Source: Anisakis pegreffii (lineage: Eukaryota > Nematoda > Chromadorea > Rhabditida > Anisakidae). From it: a DNA stretch of 64,000 nt. The position numbers were made by a program, and so were the translations under genes. The notes below the pieces were generated by a model. That model was not told the origin of the DNA. It saw only the letters and a list, made by a program, of their open reading frames with translations, and did no database searches. Positions 25,673 through 35,645 of this stretch are shown one piece after another; positions within the stretch are counted from its first letter, which is position 1, and every line of letters begins with the position of its first letter. The DNA is taken from the NCBI GenBank assembly GCA_035041965.1, contig JAPYMA010000535.1, forward strand, positions 1 through 64,000, written 5' to 3'.

Positions 25673-26570
25673 CTGTTGTTCCATAACAATTCCCACAGGT
25701 ATCAACAACTTAACATCCTCTTCTTGAAATGTCTTATTGTACGAAGGGTTATAAACAAAAGTGATAAAACCACTGCGGTAAGCTACAGTCCTTCAAGCAA
25801 TGTACTACGTACTTGCATAGATATATTTTTCTCAAATCGAAAAAATTACAAAATGTTGCCAAAGCAAATAATATCTATATGTTAATAACAACTACAAAGT
25901 AATAACTGTATGTTGTGACATAAAGCATAAAAATTATCAGATTGCCCATATGATCGTGCTTAACCTTGTTTATGTGCTTCACATGCATTCCAACTTTTTT
26001 GAGTGCAATCAGAGTATGACAAGAAATCAATCATAGCACCATTGAATTGCATTCTTTCGTTTGTTATCAATTCATTTCCTAACTATATCATATTATAATC
26101 GGATTAGATTTCAAAATGTTCGGGAATACTGAGCGAAGTTAATACAAACAGATAATATATAGAGCAAAAAAGCGATGAACGCATAATAAAACTGCATGAG
26201 AAATGTTTGGCCTGTCAAGTGACATGTCTCGTGATTATTTGCTGCTAGTCACTTAACTGTGCGATCGAGACTCGGTTTTTTGATTGCAATCACATACTTT
26301 CAAACCAAATGTTTGAAGACGTATTGCAATAATCTTTCAAAGCAGCCACAGATAATTGAAAATTCATTTGTATAACTCAAATTGAGCATCAGAGACGATA
26401 ATTATGTATTTCTGTTAAACGAGAACTATTTTCTGTGATAGTTCTATGAAATTATGCATTTATGGGCAAACGTTAGCATGAGATCACATAAAAATGTTGC
26501 ACTCCTATTACTCAAATGACAAAATCGTTTAACTCTTTGTTGAGAGATTTTGCTTGATGTATTTATTTTC

Positions 26571-28086
26571 AAGCTTGCTTCTTTAGAATGCTGTGGTTGT
26601 TTTCGTGGTTAGACGTTTAACCTAATTGGCTTTCGGCCTATGTACATCTAGCCTATAGACACTTGGTTTATTGGACATAAAGGTACTATAGCGGCATGAG
26701 TTGAGTTGGAGTTGGAGATCTCTGAGGGATAATCATGTTTTCGGTGATAAAATTGTCAGGTATTACAGGGGTAGCATAGCGCTGAATTTCTATCTGCAAT
26801 TAATTGCGGTTGGAATTGATGGAAAGTTTGGAGACTAGTGCGGCGATCGAGCAAAATTAAGCTGCTAAGCTCGTTTCCTCTGTGACATTATGCATTTTAC
26901 TGCAGTGATCTGCACTACACTATTCTTGCAAAGCACAGAAACGTGAAAAGTTTTCTGAGCTGTGTTCACGAGTGTATGCGTTCACATCCAACGAATTTGA
27001 GAATCGAAATTCCAGGAATGCACTGGCTGAAAAATTTCAAAGTGGAAGAGCTCAGAAGAGTGAGATTAAATCCTGAAAATAGGATCGACAGACTCAAAAA
27101 ATGCAGAAACACTCGAGGCCAATACTCTTAAGTGCTCTCTGAGGCCTCCAACACAACTGTAATCGTTTCATTACCTTCACTTTCATTAAGCCTAATGCAT
27201 ATTGGGTGAATGGCCATTAGACCAAACGTCAGTGAGCAAAATGTTCATAGGCAAGAAATACTTACAATTAGACCAAACGACCTACAGTTCGTTGTTGCTA
27301 CACGCTCAGGCTGGGAGGATGCCCATCCTGCGAAGACCGTACAGGGCGAAATGGGAGAAGGTTTGGTTAGTGGAAGTGCCGTGCAGAAATATGTCGTTTT
27401 GAGACAGCCAAAGGAAAACGGTGCGGATTTCGTTTATTGGATACGTGGAGAGTATCTCATTATGGAACAGTTATCAAAAAAAAAAGAGCCTTCTCGACCA
27501 TTTACGTATGAACCTTGATCAGTGGAACAAAAGTTTCTGGCTGTTTCAGTATTACGAGGAGAAAATGTCATCACTGAGGCCGGGTTATTATTGTGAATTG
27601 TATCTTGGCCTAAACCTTCAAAGATACACACTGACGACTTCTGCAATGTGAAGCAGGAGAAATTTACGTCATTGTCATTGCAGAGTGTTGTTCATTTTCT
27701 TACCGAAGACTGTGCATTTGTTATTTTGCGTGTGATTCAATGAAATATTATCGTTAAAACCGCATTGCGGCCTTATGCTTATCTTCGTTCCATCCTCATG
27801 ACTGCTTATTTAAATGTTTTCCATCAGAAATCACTGTTTTCAAAATTCTGTCCTGATGAATCCAGTTCAAATGTTCCATTTTTGTAGAAATTCGAGGGTC
27901 GCGAACGAGGACCACATCGAGCCTTTCCCCCGAAATTCCCCGTCTACGATTACATCGTCCACTACTTCTGTCGAGCCTACTGCACCTATGAAACCTTGTC
28001 TCCACTCTCCCCGTCCCCTACTTTTTATCGTCCACGCAACACACTATTGTTTACTGAACGCTACTATTGAGCGATATCATTTGATG
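26571..28086. other. Spacer between ML copies B and C
   Basis: Holds an inverted-repeat element (26605-27290). Beyond it, 27200-28075 has short overlapping ORFs without a recognised domain and a GC-richer patch at 27890-28020. No gene can be supported; decayed transposon is likely. Confidence 0.5.
26605..27290. mobile_element. Inverted-repeat element, ~0.69 kb
   Basis: About 70 bp at 26614-26685 matches the reverse complement of 27205-27285. Shared words, in order, include GTTT-(A/G)-(A/G)-(C/T)-CTAATTG, GCCTATG-(A/T)-ACAT and a second GTTT...TAATGG-like word. The arms are diverged. The style (repeated GTYTRRYCTAAT words near the ends) recalls the fold-back element at 43205-44991. Confidence 0.45.
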
Positions 28087-28121
28087 TAGATGTCGAAGGG
28101 AACTGTTCATTATCAGTAATA

Positions 28122-28127
28122 TTTATT
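28122..28127 (-). terminator. Polyadenylation signal, copy C
   Basis: AATAAA on the minus strand, about 75 nt after the stop codon of ML copy C. Confidence 0.65.
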
Positions 28128-28201
28128 GAAAACAATCGAAATGATGCACTAATAGCGTCACAAAGCTATCAAATGAAGATCCTCTGGGGATGTGAAGTTG
28201 T

Positions 28202-29098
28202 TTAGGCGATTCTCATTTGTGATACGACGCATGCGATCTCTTCGTGGTTGTTGTTCACTGAGTTGTAGTTGTGGAACCTGATCTCGAGCTCATAGGCTGA
28301 CTGAAATCATCGAAGATTCATTTTGGAAGAATTTTTCAGATCAGTTTTCAGATAAATGATTTTTAATGAGAGATTCTATCATATATATATATATCATACA
28401 TTTCCGGCCATCATGCTGATAATACTTGAAAATGCACTGAGGTCGAGTGGTACGCGGATTTCGAGTTTACCCTTCTGGACCGGGCAGTTGTGCGCATATT
28501 TGCAGCCATCGATGTTGTTCCTGAAACACTTAGATATGAGATGATGCTCATTGCAGAGCAAATAAAGAATTGTTCGGTGAAAGAAATGAAGATGCACTCA
28601 CAAGAGACCGAACGTGGGAATGGTGTTCCATGAGCATACTGAGCTAAACCAACCGCTGTGATATTTCCTCAGTACAACATCGACCTTTTGAGCATAGTAC
28701 TGCAATGCGAAGGAGGGTAACTTCCAACTTTCAGTTATTATCAAATAGTTATCATCTCATGAGAAAGATAGAAGTCGAAATCTCATCGTTTGATACAAAC
28801 AAGTGCAAAGAATATGAACATAATCTCCTACCACATCTCCGTCGTTTTCAGCTTCGAGCAAGAGAACGATTGGTTTTTTCATCTGAATCGGATACATTGG
28901 TTGGCCGTTCGCGTTCAGAACTTTAACAGATTTGACTGTGATCTTGTGAGATGCATCGCAGTTGTACGTATGGATCGCTGTGGCGGTTCCGTTTGGATAT
29001 GGGCATGACCTTGCAAGGATCATGGGTTCCATGGGGATTGCAGGCTGGGCCAAGCTGACTGAGAGAAGTGCGAGAAAGACCAATCCGTAGTGCAACAT
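28202..29098 (-). CDS. Secreted ML-domain lipid-recognition protein, copy C
   Basis: Exons 28832-29098, 28602-28699, 28400-28520 and 28202-28300 (minus strand) give 194 residues. The signal peptide is MLHYGLVFLALLSVSLAQPA. The six ML cysteines are conserved; the loop is NCPVQKGKL and the last strand is AYELEIRFHNY. It is most similar to copy B, so the B/C duplication is the younger one. Intron 1 reads through in frame for several codons (VVGDYVH...), a false extension. A longer in-frame start upstream (to 29218) would run through the leader acceptor and is rejected because the 36-nt leader and signal peptide are shared by all copies. Confidence 0.93.
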
Positions 29099-29133
29099 CG
29101 CTGTTGAGTCACTCAGAGCTGGACCGATGAGTC

Positions 29134-29136
29134 TCT
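29134..29136 (-). promoter_or_regulatory. 5' leader splice acceptor, copy C
   Basis: AATTCCAG on the minus strand, 36 nt before the ATG, with one change from the TTTCAG of copies A and B. Confidence 0.7.
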
Positions 29137-29299
29137 GGAATTGGTTATTAGAACGATCCTTTGAAACAGATCCTTCTGTGACTTCATGTAACAATTCTCT
29201 TAGACTATGAACTTCCATGATAAAACCTTAGTCTATCTTAAAGGAGAGTATGTAGATCGTGGAAAATGAACCGCGATCTCAGTTTCTAGACCTAACTAA

Positions 29300-29350
29300 T
29301 CAGCAAAGTAGAAAAAGTTGTCCAAAAGCCAGCCTGATGAACGCAGGCAT
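29300..29350 (-). other. Conserved 17-codon upstream ORF, copy C
   Basis: Same peptide as copy B (MPAFIRLAFGQLFLLC), with silent changes only. ATG 51 nt from the TATA start. Confidence 0.6.
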
Positions 29351-29392
29351 TCGGTCAAAACGATGCTCTGTTTAATTCGCTCCCAACATGCT

Positions 29393-29401
29393 CCTTTTAT
29401 A
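29393..29401 (-). promoter_or_regulatory. TATA box, copy C
   Basis: TATAAAAGG on the minus strand, 303 nt before the ATG. Confidence 0.75.
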
Positions 29402-29411
29402 CTGTTGTTCC

Positions 29412-29432
29412 ATAACTATATCATATAGTTAT
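29412..29432. promoter_or_regulatory. Perfect 21-bp palindrome upstream of TATA, copy C
   Basis: ATAACTATAT and ATATAGTTAT flank a single C. It sits about 10 bp upstream of the TATA box. Copy A has a near-perfect version at the same place. Candidate binding site for a dimeric factor. Confidence 0.55.
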
Positions 29433-30127
29433 CAGCAGCTGAACATCTCCTTCGAATATCTTATTTTTTATGACACATAGAATGAAGTGATGGAAGCATT
29501 AATGATTATCTGTAATCCTTGAAGCAGTGAATTGAATAATCGCATAGTTAATAGGAAATCGAAAATTACAAGAAAAAACAAATTGTTATCAAACCAAAAA
29601 ATAACTATATGGTGTGACATTCAAATTAAAAGTCACCAGATTGCCCATATAATTGTGCATTTGACTGACATTTTTTTCTGTGCTTTATATGCATTCCAAA
29701 TTTTTTGAGTGCAGTCAAAGAATGACTATAAATCAATCACACCACCATTAAATTGCATTTTTTCGTTTGTTATCAATTCATTCCCTAACTATATCATATT
29801 ATAATCGGATTAGATTTAAAAATGCTTGAGAAAATTGAGTCAAGATTAATTCAAATGGCTTATATTATGGAGCAAAAAACTGATGAACGCATAGTAAAGC
29901 TGCATGAGAAATATTTGGCTTGTCAAATGATATGTCTTGTGATTATTTGCTATTAGTCTTATCTATACTTAACTATGCGATCAAGAATGGATTTTTTGAT
30001 TGCAGTCACATATTTTCAAACGAATTGTTAAACACATACTACAATGCTTGCAATAATCCCCCGATGCAATGACAATTAATTTATAATTTATTTGTTTAAC
30101 TCAAAATGGAGCCGACAGGCGACAGCT

Positions 30128-30795
30128 AATGGCAACAAAGCATTTGGTGAGAGGACTACTATTCGACAATTATGATAGCCGACGGAGCTTTTAGAAGTTC
30201 AGTGCTGGAGAAGTAACGAACCGAGGTCAAGTCACCGTTCATTCTTGAACAGCGACGAGTTGAAAGAGGTAGCGGAGTCAGACCCCGCTCAGTCTTAGGA
30301 GTAGATGGCAAACCAATTTGATGTCAGCCGAAGAACTACCTCAACCCACCTACAGCAGATTGGTAAGGTGAAGAAGGTGTATCGATGGGTTCCACACGAG
30401 TTGGACATAACGCAGTAATTCCGACGCTCAAAAACAACAATGATCCATTCCTTGATCGAATTGTCACTGTGAATGAAAAGTGGATTGACAGTGATGATCG
30501 ACGGAGGCGAACTCAATGGCTAGACGTAGGTGAGCCACCAAAAGTGATGCCCAAAACAAGACTGTACCCCCGAAATATCATGCTCATCGTTTTCTGGTGT
30601 GCCACTGGTATGATACATCTCGAATTCCTTTAGAGTGGGTAAACCATTAACGCCGAATACTACTCTCTTATACTTGAAGTTGTAAGGGATCAGATGTTGA
30701 GAATGAGGCCAGCATTGGTGAACAGACGTGGTCCGCTCCTTTTACAGGATAATCCATACGCCCTCCACAGTGTCTCTTCGCATTCGCTGGTTTAT
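30128..30795 (+). pseudogene. Dead mariner-family transposase
   Basis: Fragments in order match mariner transposases: a helix-turn-helix part (NKAFGERTTIRQ, then ELKEVAESD), WVPHEL, NDPFLDRIVT-x2-EKWI, QWLDVGEPPK and PALVNRRGPLLLQDN. The catalytic first Asp of the usual C-D-E-K-W motif is Asn (V-N-E-K-W). In-frame stops and frameshifts occur (for example near 30157, 30295 and 30631). No terminal inverted repeats were identified. Mariner moves by a DDE/D cut-and-paste mechanism; this copy cannot. Confidence 0.88.
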
Positions 30796-30879
30796 TTATC
30801 CATTTGGTCGTGAATCGCAAATTAGTCCTTGACAACATTGATTCTTCTATTTTTTATGGAATGTCATTTGAATTATCAT

Positions 30880-31690
30880 GGTTACTGATCATTGCTGAGG
30901 ATATCTTGTATACTTGCTTCTGTACAGTAGATTTTATTCCGATCACTGCAGGGCATTATTTTGTTTTTGTGACATTCTCTATTTTGATTTGAAGTTGGCA
31001 CTTGTCGATAATTGTTACACGTTCAATGCTCGACGAAATATTTCTCTCTAGATCGATGTTCGACGCGGAGAAGCAATTTATAGTAGATCATTCAAAATTA
31101 ATGATCAACTTTGAAAGGGGATGAGCTGGGACCAGGTTTTCGAGCATATTTCAAGTACCGATCCATACACAGTGAGATTTGAAGTGGCACATTGCGCGGT
31201 CAATTGTTGTGTTCTTTAGAATTGGTTGATGACTGATCGACGACGAAATTATGCCTTACTCCTGTTCAAGACAAGACACACCAAGACCATGAAATCTCAT
31301 TGTCTATATAGAGTTTATATATATAAAGAGTTTTATATATAATTTTTATATACAATTTATATACGAAACCCGTATATAGAGTTTTTATATATAAATTTCT
31401 AACAATAAGAAGACAACTCATAAACAAATCAGCAGATCACGTATTCTAATTTGATCACATATGCTAAGTCGATCATTACGCAACATCAATGTTTTCAGCA
31501 TTATATTTTGATACAATATATAACAGATGGACGTTTGAGCCGTTATTGCATCTCAAAACTTCTTTCTTAATTAGTTTTTATTTTTCGGTTTTTTTGTTGA
31601 GTTGCGATATCATCTTTTCCGATATTGTAAATCACAATTCATATGAACAATTTGGACATCATTCGGATTGGCTAGCGTCGATATTTTGAA
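30880..31690 (+). repeat. Dispersed repeat R2, copy 1
   Basis: Collinear with 45120-45720. Shared blocks include TATTTTGATTTGAAGTT, AGTAGATCATTCAAAATTAA, ACCGATCCATACACAGTGAG and GACATCATTCGGATTGGCTA. This copy has an extra TATA-rich insertion (about 31302-31397). Unknown transposon fragment. Confidence 0.85.
31302..31397. repeat. AT-rich simple repeat
   Basis: Repeated TATATA/GAGTTTTATATA words inside repeat R2 copy 1, absent from copy 2. Confidence 0.85.
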
Positions 31691-31884
31691 CACATTCAAG
31701 TAAAATTGCAAGCAAAAACAGTTAATTACTAGGTTCCGATACACTATTTGATCTCGAAATTAATATTGGAGCTATCTATCTATAAGTAGTGGGGAGATTT
31801 ATTCTTTTAAAGAGCATGCAAATCCATATTACCAAGACAAGAGCATTGTATTATATAAGGATACATAAATTATTCACTTTTTTA

Positions 31885-34800
31885 TCAATTAAATTCCTCT
31901 TCCATTGAGAAAACATGCATCAAAATCTCCTTAACTTGATTGAATCTTCTCCATTCACTCTTAACTTGATCCACAACTCGATCCCTTTCTCTTCTAAGCT
32001 TCCGCTCCGCTTCCTTGAGTAGGACCTCTGTATCAATGTGATTGTCGCATTCGCGACTGCTTACAGCCTCACCAGAAATGGGTGCAATATGGGCGTCCGC
32101 TGTGTGACTGCATGTTGGGCCCTCTTCTTGTATCAGCTGAAAAATCAGCATTAAAATGAGCATCGCAGTGCCTCGATAATGTTTCTGAAAAGAAAACTCA
32201 ACTCACTGCATGCTTGTCAGTAATAGATAGCTCTGACTCAACAACCAGGGACTACTAGTCGATTACTTCAAATCTCGATTGGAAGCCCCGTAAAGTGAGT
32301 ATAGTTTGGCATTGAAAAAATGTAAATCCCATGTAAAAGAGTTGAAGCAGGTGTCTTAAATCGCGGAAGAATGATGATATTCCAGATGCTATCATTATGA
32401 TTTCAACATTTCAGAGTGTGTAAGATCCCTATGTTCTGAGTTTTCTGGTAAACACCACATGAAGTTTGTTCTGTTTCTGAAGACAATTAACTGCAGTAGC
32501 TTCCAGTGGATTGCTGGTCTGATGGTATCGACTTTGTGTTATGTGCGGACTGGACATGTAATGTTTAAAAAAAAAGAGATTGATGAATACAAACAAATTT
32601 GAACTTTGTTGCATTGAGCAGCCATGGATTACTCTAAGGAATATGAATGATGTAGAACGGTCAGGATTGAATGACAGGACTCTGACGGCACGCAGTATTA
32701 TTATGCTTTTGCATTAACGAATTCTTTGAGTCCTTCAACTCTACTTTGGCGGACAGGCAGTGATTTCCAGAGAGTCCGTTCCAAAACTATCACGGCCTTA
32801 CCATGTGCAGATCATTGTTGTGAGATCCGATCATTTGGAACCTTCTTTTAAAGAGCAAACCTCCCTCAAACCGCATAGTTCAGAAAGGAAGCACCTCTTC
32901 GTGATTAGCCACGGCTTTACAAGAGGATCGGCCGCTATCTTGAGGTGAACCTTAGCCTCGGCCCAAGCATCAACCTGAGCCTATTCATAAGCGCCAACCT
33001 CATAAGGAAAGATCATAAACTTTCGGGACAAATTGTATGCAATCGAAAGCCAAAGGAATCACACACAATCCATGCCCAACAAAAGCAATAAAATAAACAT
33101 GTTAGATTAGTGCTCAAATATTCTGCAGCTAGATTTCGGAGTAAGCAACCCCGGGAACTTCCAAAAATAGGGTCGAATAATCTAGATAACTCTAGAATGC
33201 TCACAGCAAATATTCCGGGACGCGCATAAGGCGAAATGTCGTTAGTCGAAATCACTGGACACGATGCGATTCGGTAATCAAACAGTTCATTAAACCTAAA
33301 AAAAGATAAGGGAAGAGAACATACTTTTTCATCTGAATCTTTTTCTTGACGACTCAATTCTTCGACATCTTGTGCACCATATATTTGCTGTGCCTAAATA
33401 ATTAATGAAATAAACAAATCAAAATCATGTACTTTCATCTCCTGATATCAACTCAATGTGCATGAATTTGAAACAATACAAACACTAATAAATTAATACT
33501 GAACACTAACTGACCTCAAATTCCACGTTCTTTTGCATATCATTCAGTGCCTCTATTACTTGACGGATGTTGTATCGTTCTTCTGGCTTTATTTTCCAGC
33601 AATTTTTCATCAACCTGAAATTGATTCATTCCGCTAAATCCATTTTTATGAGGGATATCGATAGAATTGTAATCAGTAACACCTCAAATAATTTCTCAAC
33701 TACTTCACAACGAAAACAAAATCATACCGCGCATAAGATCGCGGACATTTTTCGGGTATTACCGGAGTTGAGCCTTTTGCAATCAAAGGAAGTGCAGAAA
33801 AACCAGGATGACCTTCATAAGGTACCTGCAATAAACACAACTCACAATGAAATGCAAGTATGACCACTTGAAAAACCATTCAACATTTTTATTGTAAATA
33901 CCTGTCGTGAGATCATTTCCCACAAAACAATTCCAAAACTCCAAATATCTGTAGCCGTAGTGATACCTTCTTCTCGACGGACCATCTCCGGACTGAAAAT
34001 TGACTAACGACAATAAGAATGGAAATAACTGATTGATAAGATGATGATTTTCAACCTTAGAATTAGCAATTAATTTGACGTAAACGTAAGCAAAATGTGC
34101 AGCCAATCGACTAATAGAACTAACCTCATCCATTGAATCGTACCCTTGAAGGATGTTTGTGTCAAAGAATGGTTCGGATTCTTTGACGAACCAAAGTCGC
34201 ACAACTTACAAACACGTTCACGAGTCAAGACAATATTTGTTGATTTCAAGTCCCGATGGATTATCCTAATAGGAGCGTCATTATGCAGGTACGAAATTCC
34301 AGACGATACCTGAAGAAAAGCTTATCATTTCTGAAATGCGCAAAAACGCCCGATGAACTGCAAACCGAAGGCTTGTCCCTCTAATTATCGTAGTTTCTCC
34401 AGCAATTATGAACATTTCCATGCAATGGTGGTCAAAAACAAACGATACTGTCACTCTATTTGTATGAAACTAATTTTTCGACTTCAATCAATCTATCAAC
34501 ATTTCACATACATCTTGTATCATATCCTCTAATTTTCGTGATCAATGAGGATTCAGCTCTGAGATCCCAAGAAAGTGAATGCAAATGAAAGTCCAAAAAA
34601 GAGAGGATTTTAAGAACTCAAGAAGAGAGCTTTCCTAACCTGCAGGGCCCAATTGATAATTTGATTCAAATCGATATCACGAATCTCCGAATTATGGAGA
34701 TAATTGAACAATGAACCGCCTTCAGCGAATTCTGAAAGCTAATCTTGATAATATCTCCGACCTATTCTGCCAAAGTTTAGCGACTTGATCAATATGCGGT

Positions 34801-35616
34801 TAAGTTTCACAAGTTACCTCAGGATATTTTTGAAATGCGGAAGACTACCAGCTATGTGTAAGCGACAAACAATATGAAATCATCGAGTTCATAAACAACT
34901 CTTGAAAGTAACAAATACCACTGCCGAACAATCGCTAGTGAGAATCGATAATTTTAAATGTTGAAGCATCAAGAATGAAGTTTCATTCGAATCAAACCTT
35001 ATTGTTCGATGCACCAGAACTTCACTTCAATAAGATTAAAAATCTATTTTTTGCACAAATATTCTCATTTCAACGAATACGAAATCGGCTGGCCACTCTT
35101 GACCATGTTTTTTTCATCGCGTATCATTTTGTTGTTTACCAGAAATAAACAGCAAACAATTCTCAGATGTGTAGTTCATTATTCGAAATTTTCAGCTAAC
35201 CTGTGACAATAAAGAAATCAAGAATCCTCTTTGAAACACCATAAAACTCAACAATATTGCGATGACGAATTCTTGATAAAAGGTACGCCTGAAATAACTT
35301 ATAATGATACGGTGAAATCCATTTGGAGAATACATCACGAACTTATGAAGCATTCAACAGCCACAATAAACGTAAACTGGAAGTAATACAAATAAAATAT
35401 GATTCAATTCATGAGTCTTGAAGGAACGCGAACCTCTTTCTCAACCTCAGCAACTTTTTTCACCGCGACCCACATCACTTTTTTTTCTGTCGTCCACTGT
35501 GCACGAAAAACGGCTCCATAACCTCCGGCACCCAATAGCTCGACGATTTTAAGCTTATCTTCAGCAATTATTGGATAGTTATTGACAGGAGGTTCATTGT
35601 CTTTTTTCCTACTCAT
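31885..35616 (-). CDS. ZAK/MLT-like MAP kinase kinase kinase
   Basis: Nine exons are read on the minus strand: 35434-35616, 35201-35288, 34640-34731, 34125-34309, 33902-33992, 33728-33825, 33515-33614, 33325-33393 and 31885-32136. Phases agree throughout, giving 385 residues. The kinase domain (about 22-275) has the Gly loop GAGGYGAVF (29-37), VAVKK with K53, HRDLKSTN (D141), DFG (D159), a WMSPE variant of the APE motif (181-185), and DIWSFGIVLWEM. YLHNDAPIRIIHRDLK and IPEKCPRSYARLMKNCW match ZAK/MLT more closely than DLK. A charged helical tail (320-375, KEAERKLRRERDRVV) could form a coiled coil. No SAM domain is present, so the protein is shorter than vertebrate ZAK-alpha. The family activates JNK/p38 cascades, including on ribosome stress. 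The start is the first ATG after a strong acceptor; an upstream in-frame ATG (35664) precedes that acceptor. The last exon, after a 1.2-kb intron, is the least certain. Confidence 0.92.
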
Positions 35617-35642
35617 GCAAGCATTGTCACGGTGTGTCGAGG

Positions 35643-35645
35643 TCT
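35643..35645 (-). promoter_or_regulatory. Leader (likely trans-splice) acceptor of the kinase gene
   Basis: The minus strand reads GTTCACTTCAG followed by a 27-nt leader and the ATG at 35616. No coding exon was found upstream. Typical of spliced-leader addition in nematodes. Confidence 0.65.

Larger units (their letters stand above)
24333..26570 (-). repeat. Duplicated unit B (ML gene with flanks)
   Basis: Middle copy of the three-unit tandem array; closest to unit C in both coding and promoter sequence. Borders are approximate. Confidence 0.85.
28087..30110 (-). repeat. Duplicated unit C (ML gene with flanks)
   Basis: Third copy of the array. The homology ends near 30110, just before the dead mariner copy. 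Confidence 0.85.

Noticed and set aside
28757..29218. 153-codon ML ORF with a 40-residue N-terminal extension
   Set aside because: The extension crosses the conserved leader acceptor and lacks support in the other two copies; the 3' end is intron 1 read-through.
30804..31689. ORFs of ~60 codons after the mariner remnant
   Set aside because: They lie in repeat R2, whose second copy (45120-45720) does not preserve the reading frame.
33013..33357. 114-codon ORF on the minus strand
   Set aside because: It starts inside kinase exon 8 and runs past the GTATGT donor into the last intron; read-through.
33783..34202. 139-codon ORF on the minus strand
   Set aside because: It runs through kinase exons and introns in a different frame from the kinase; a shadow ORF.
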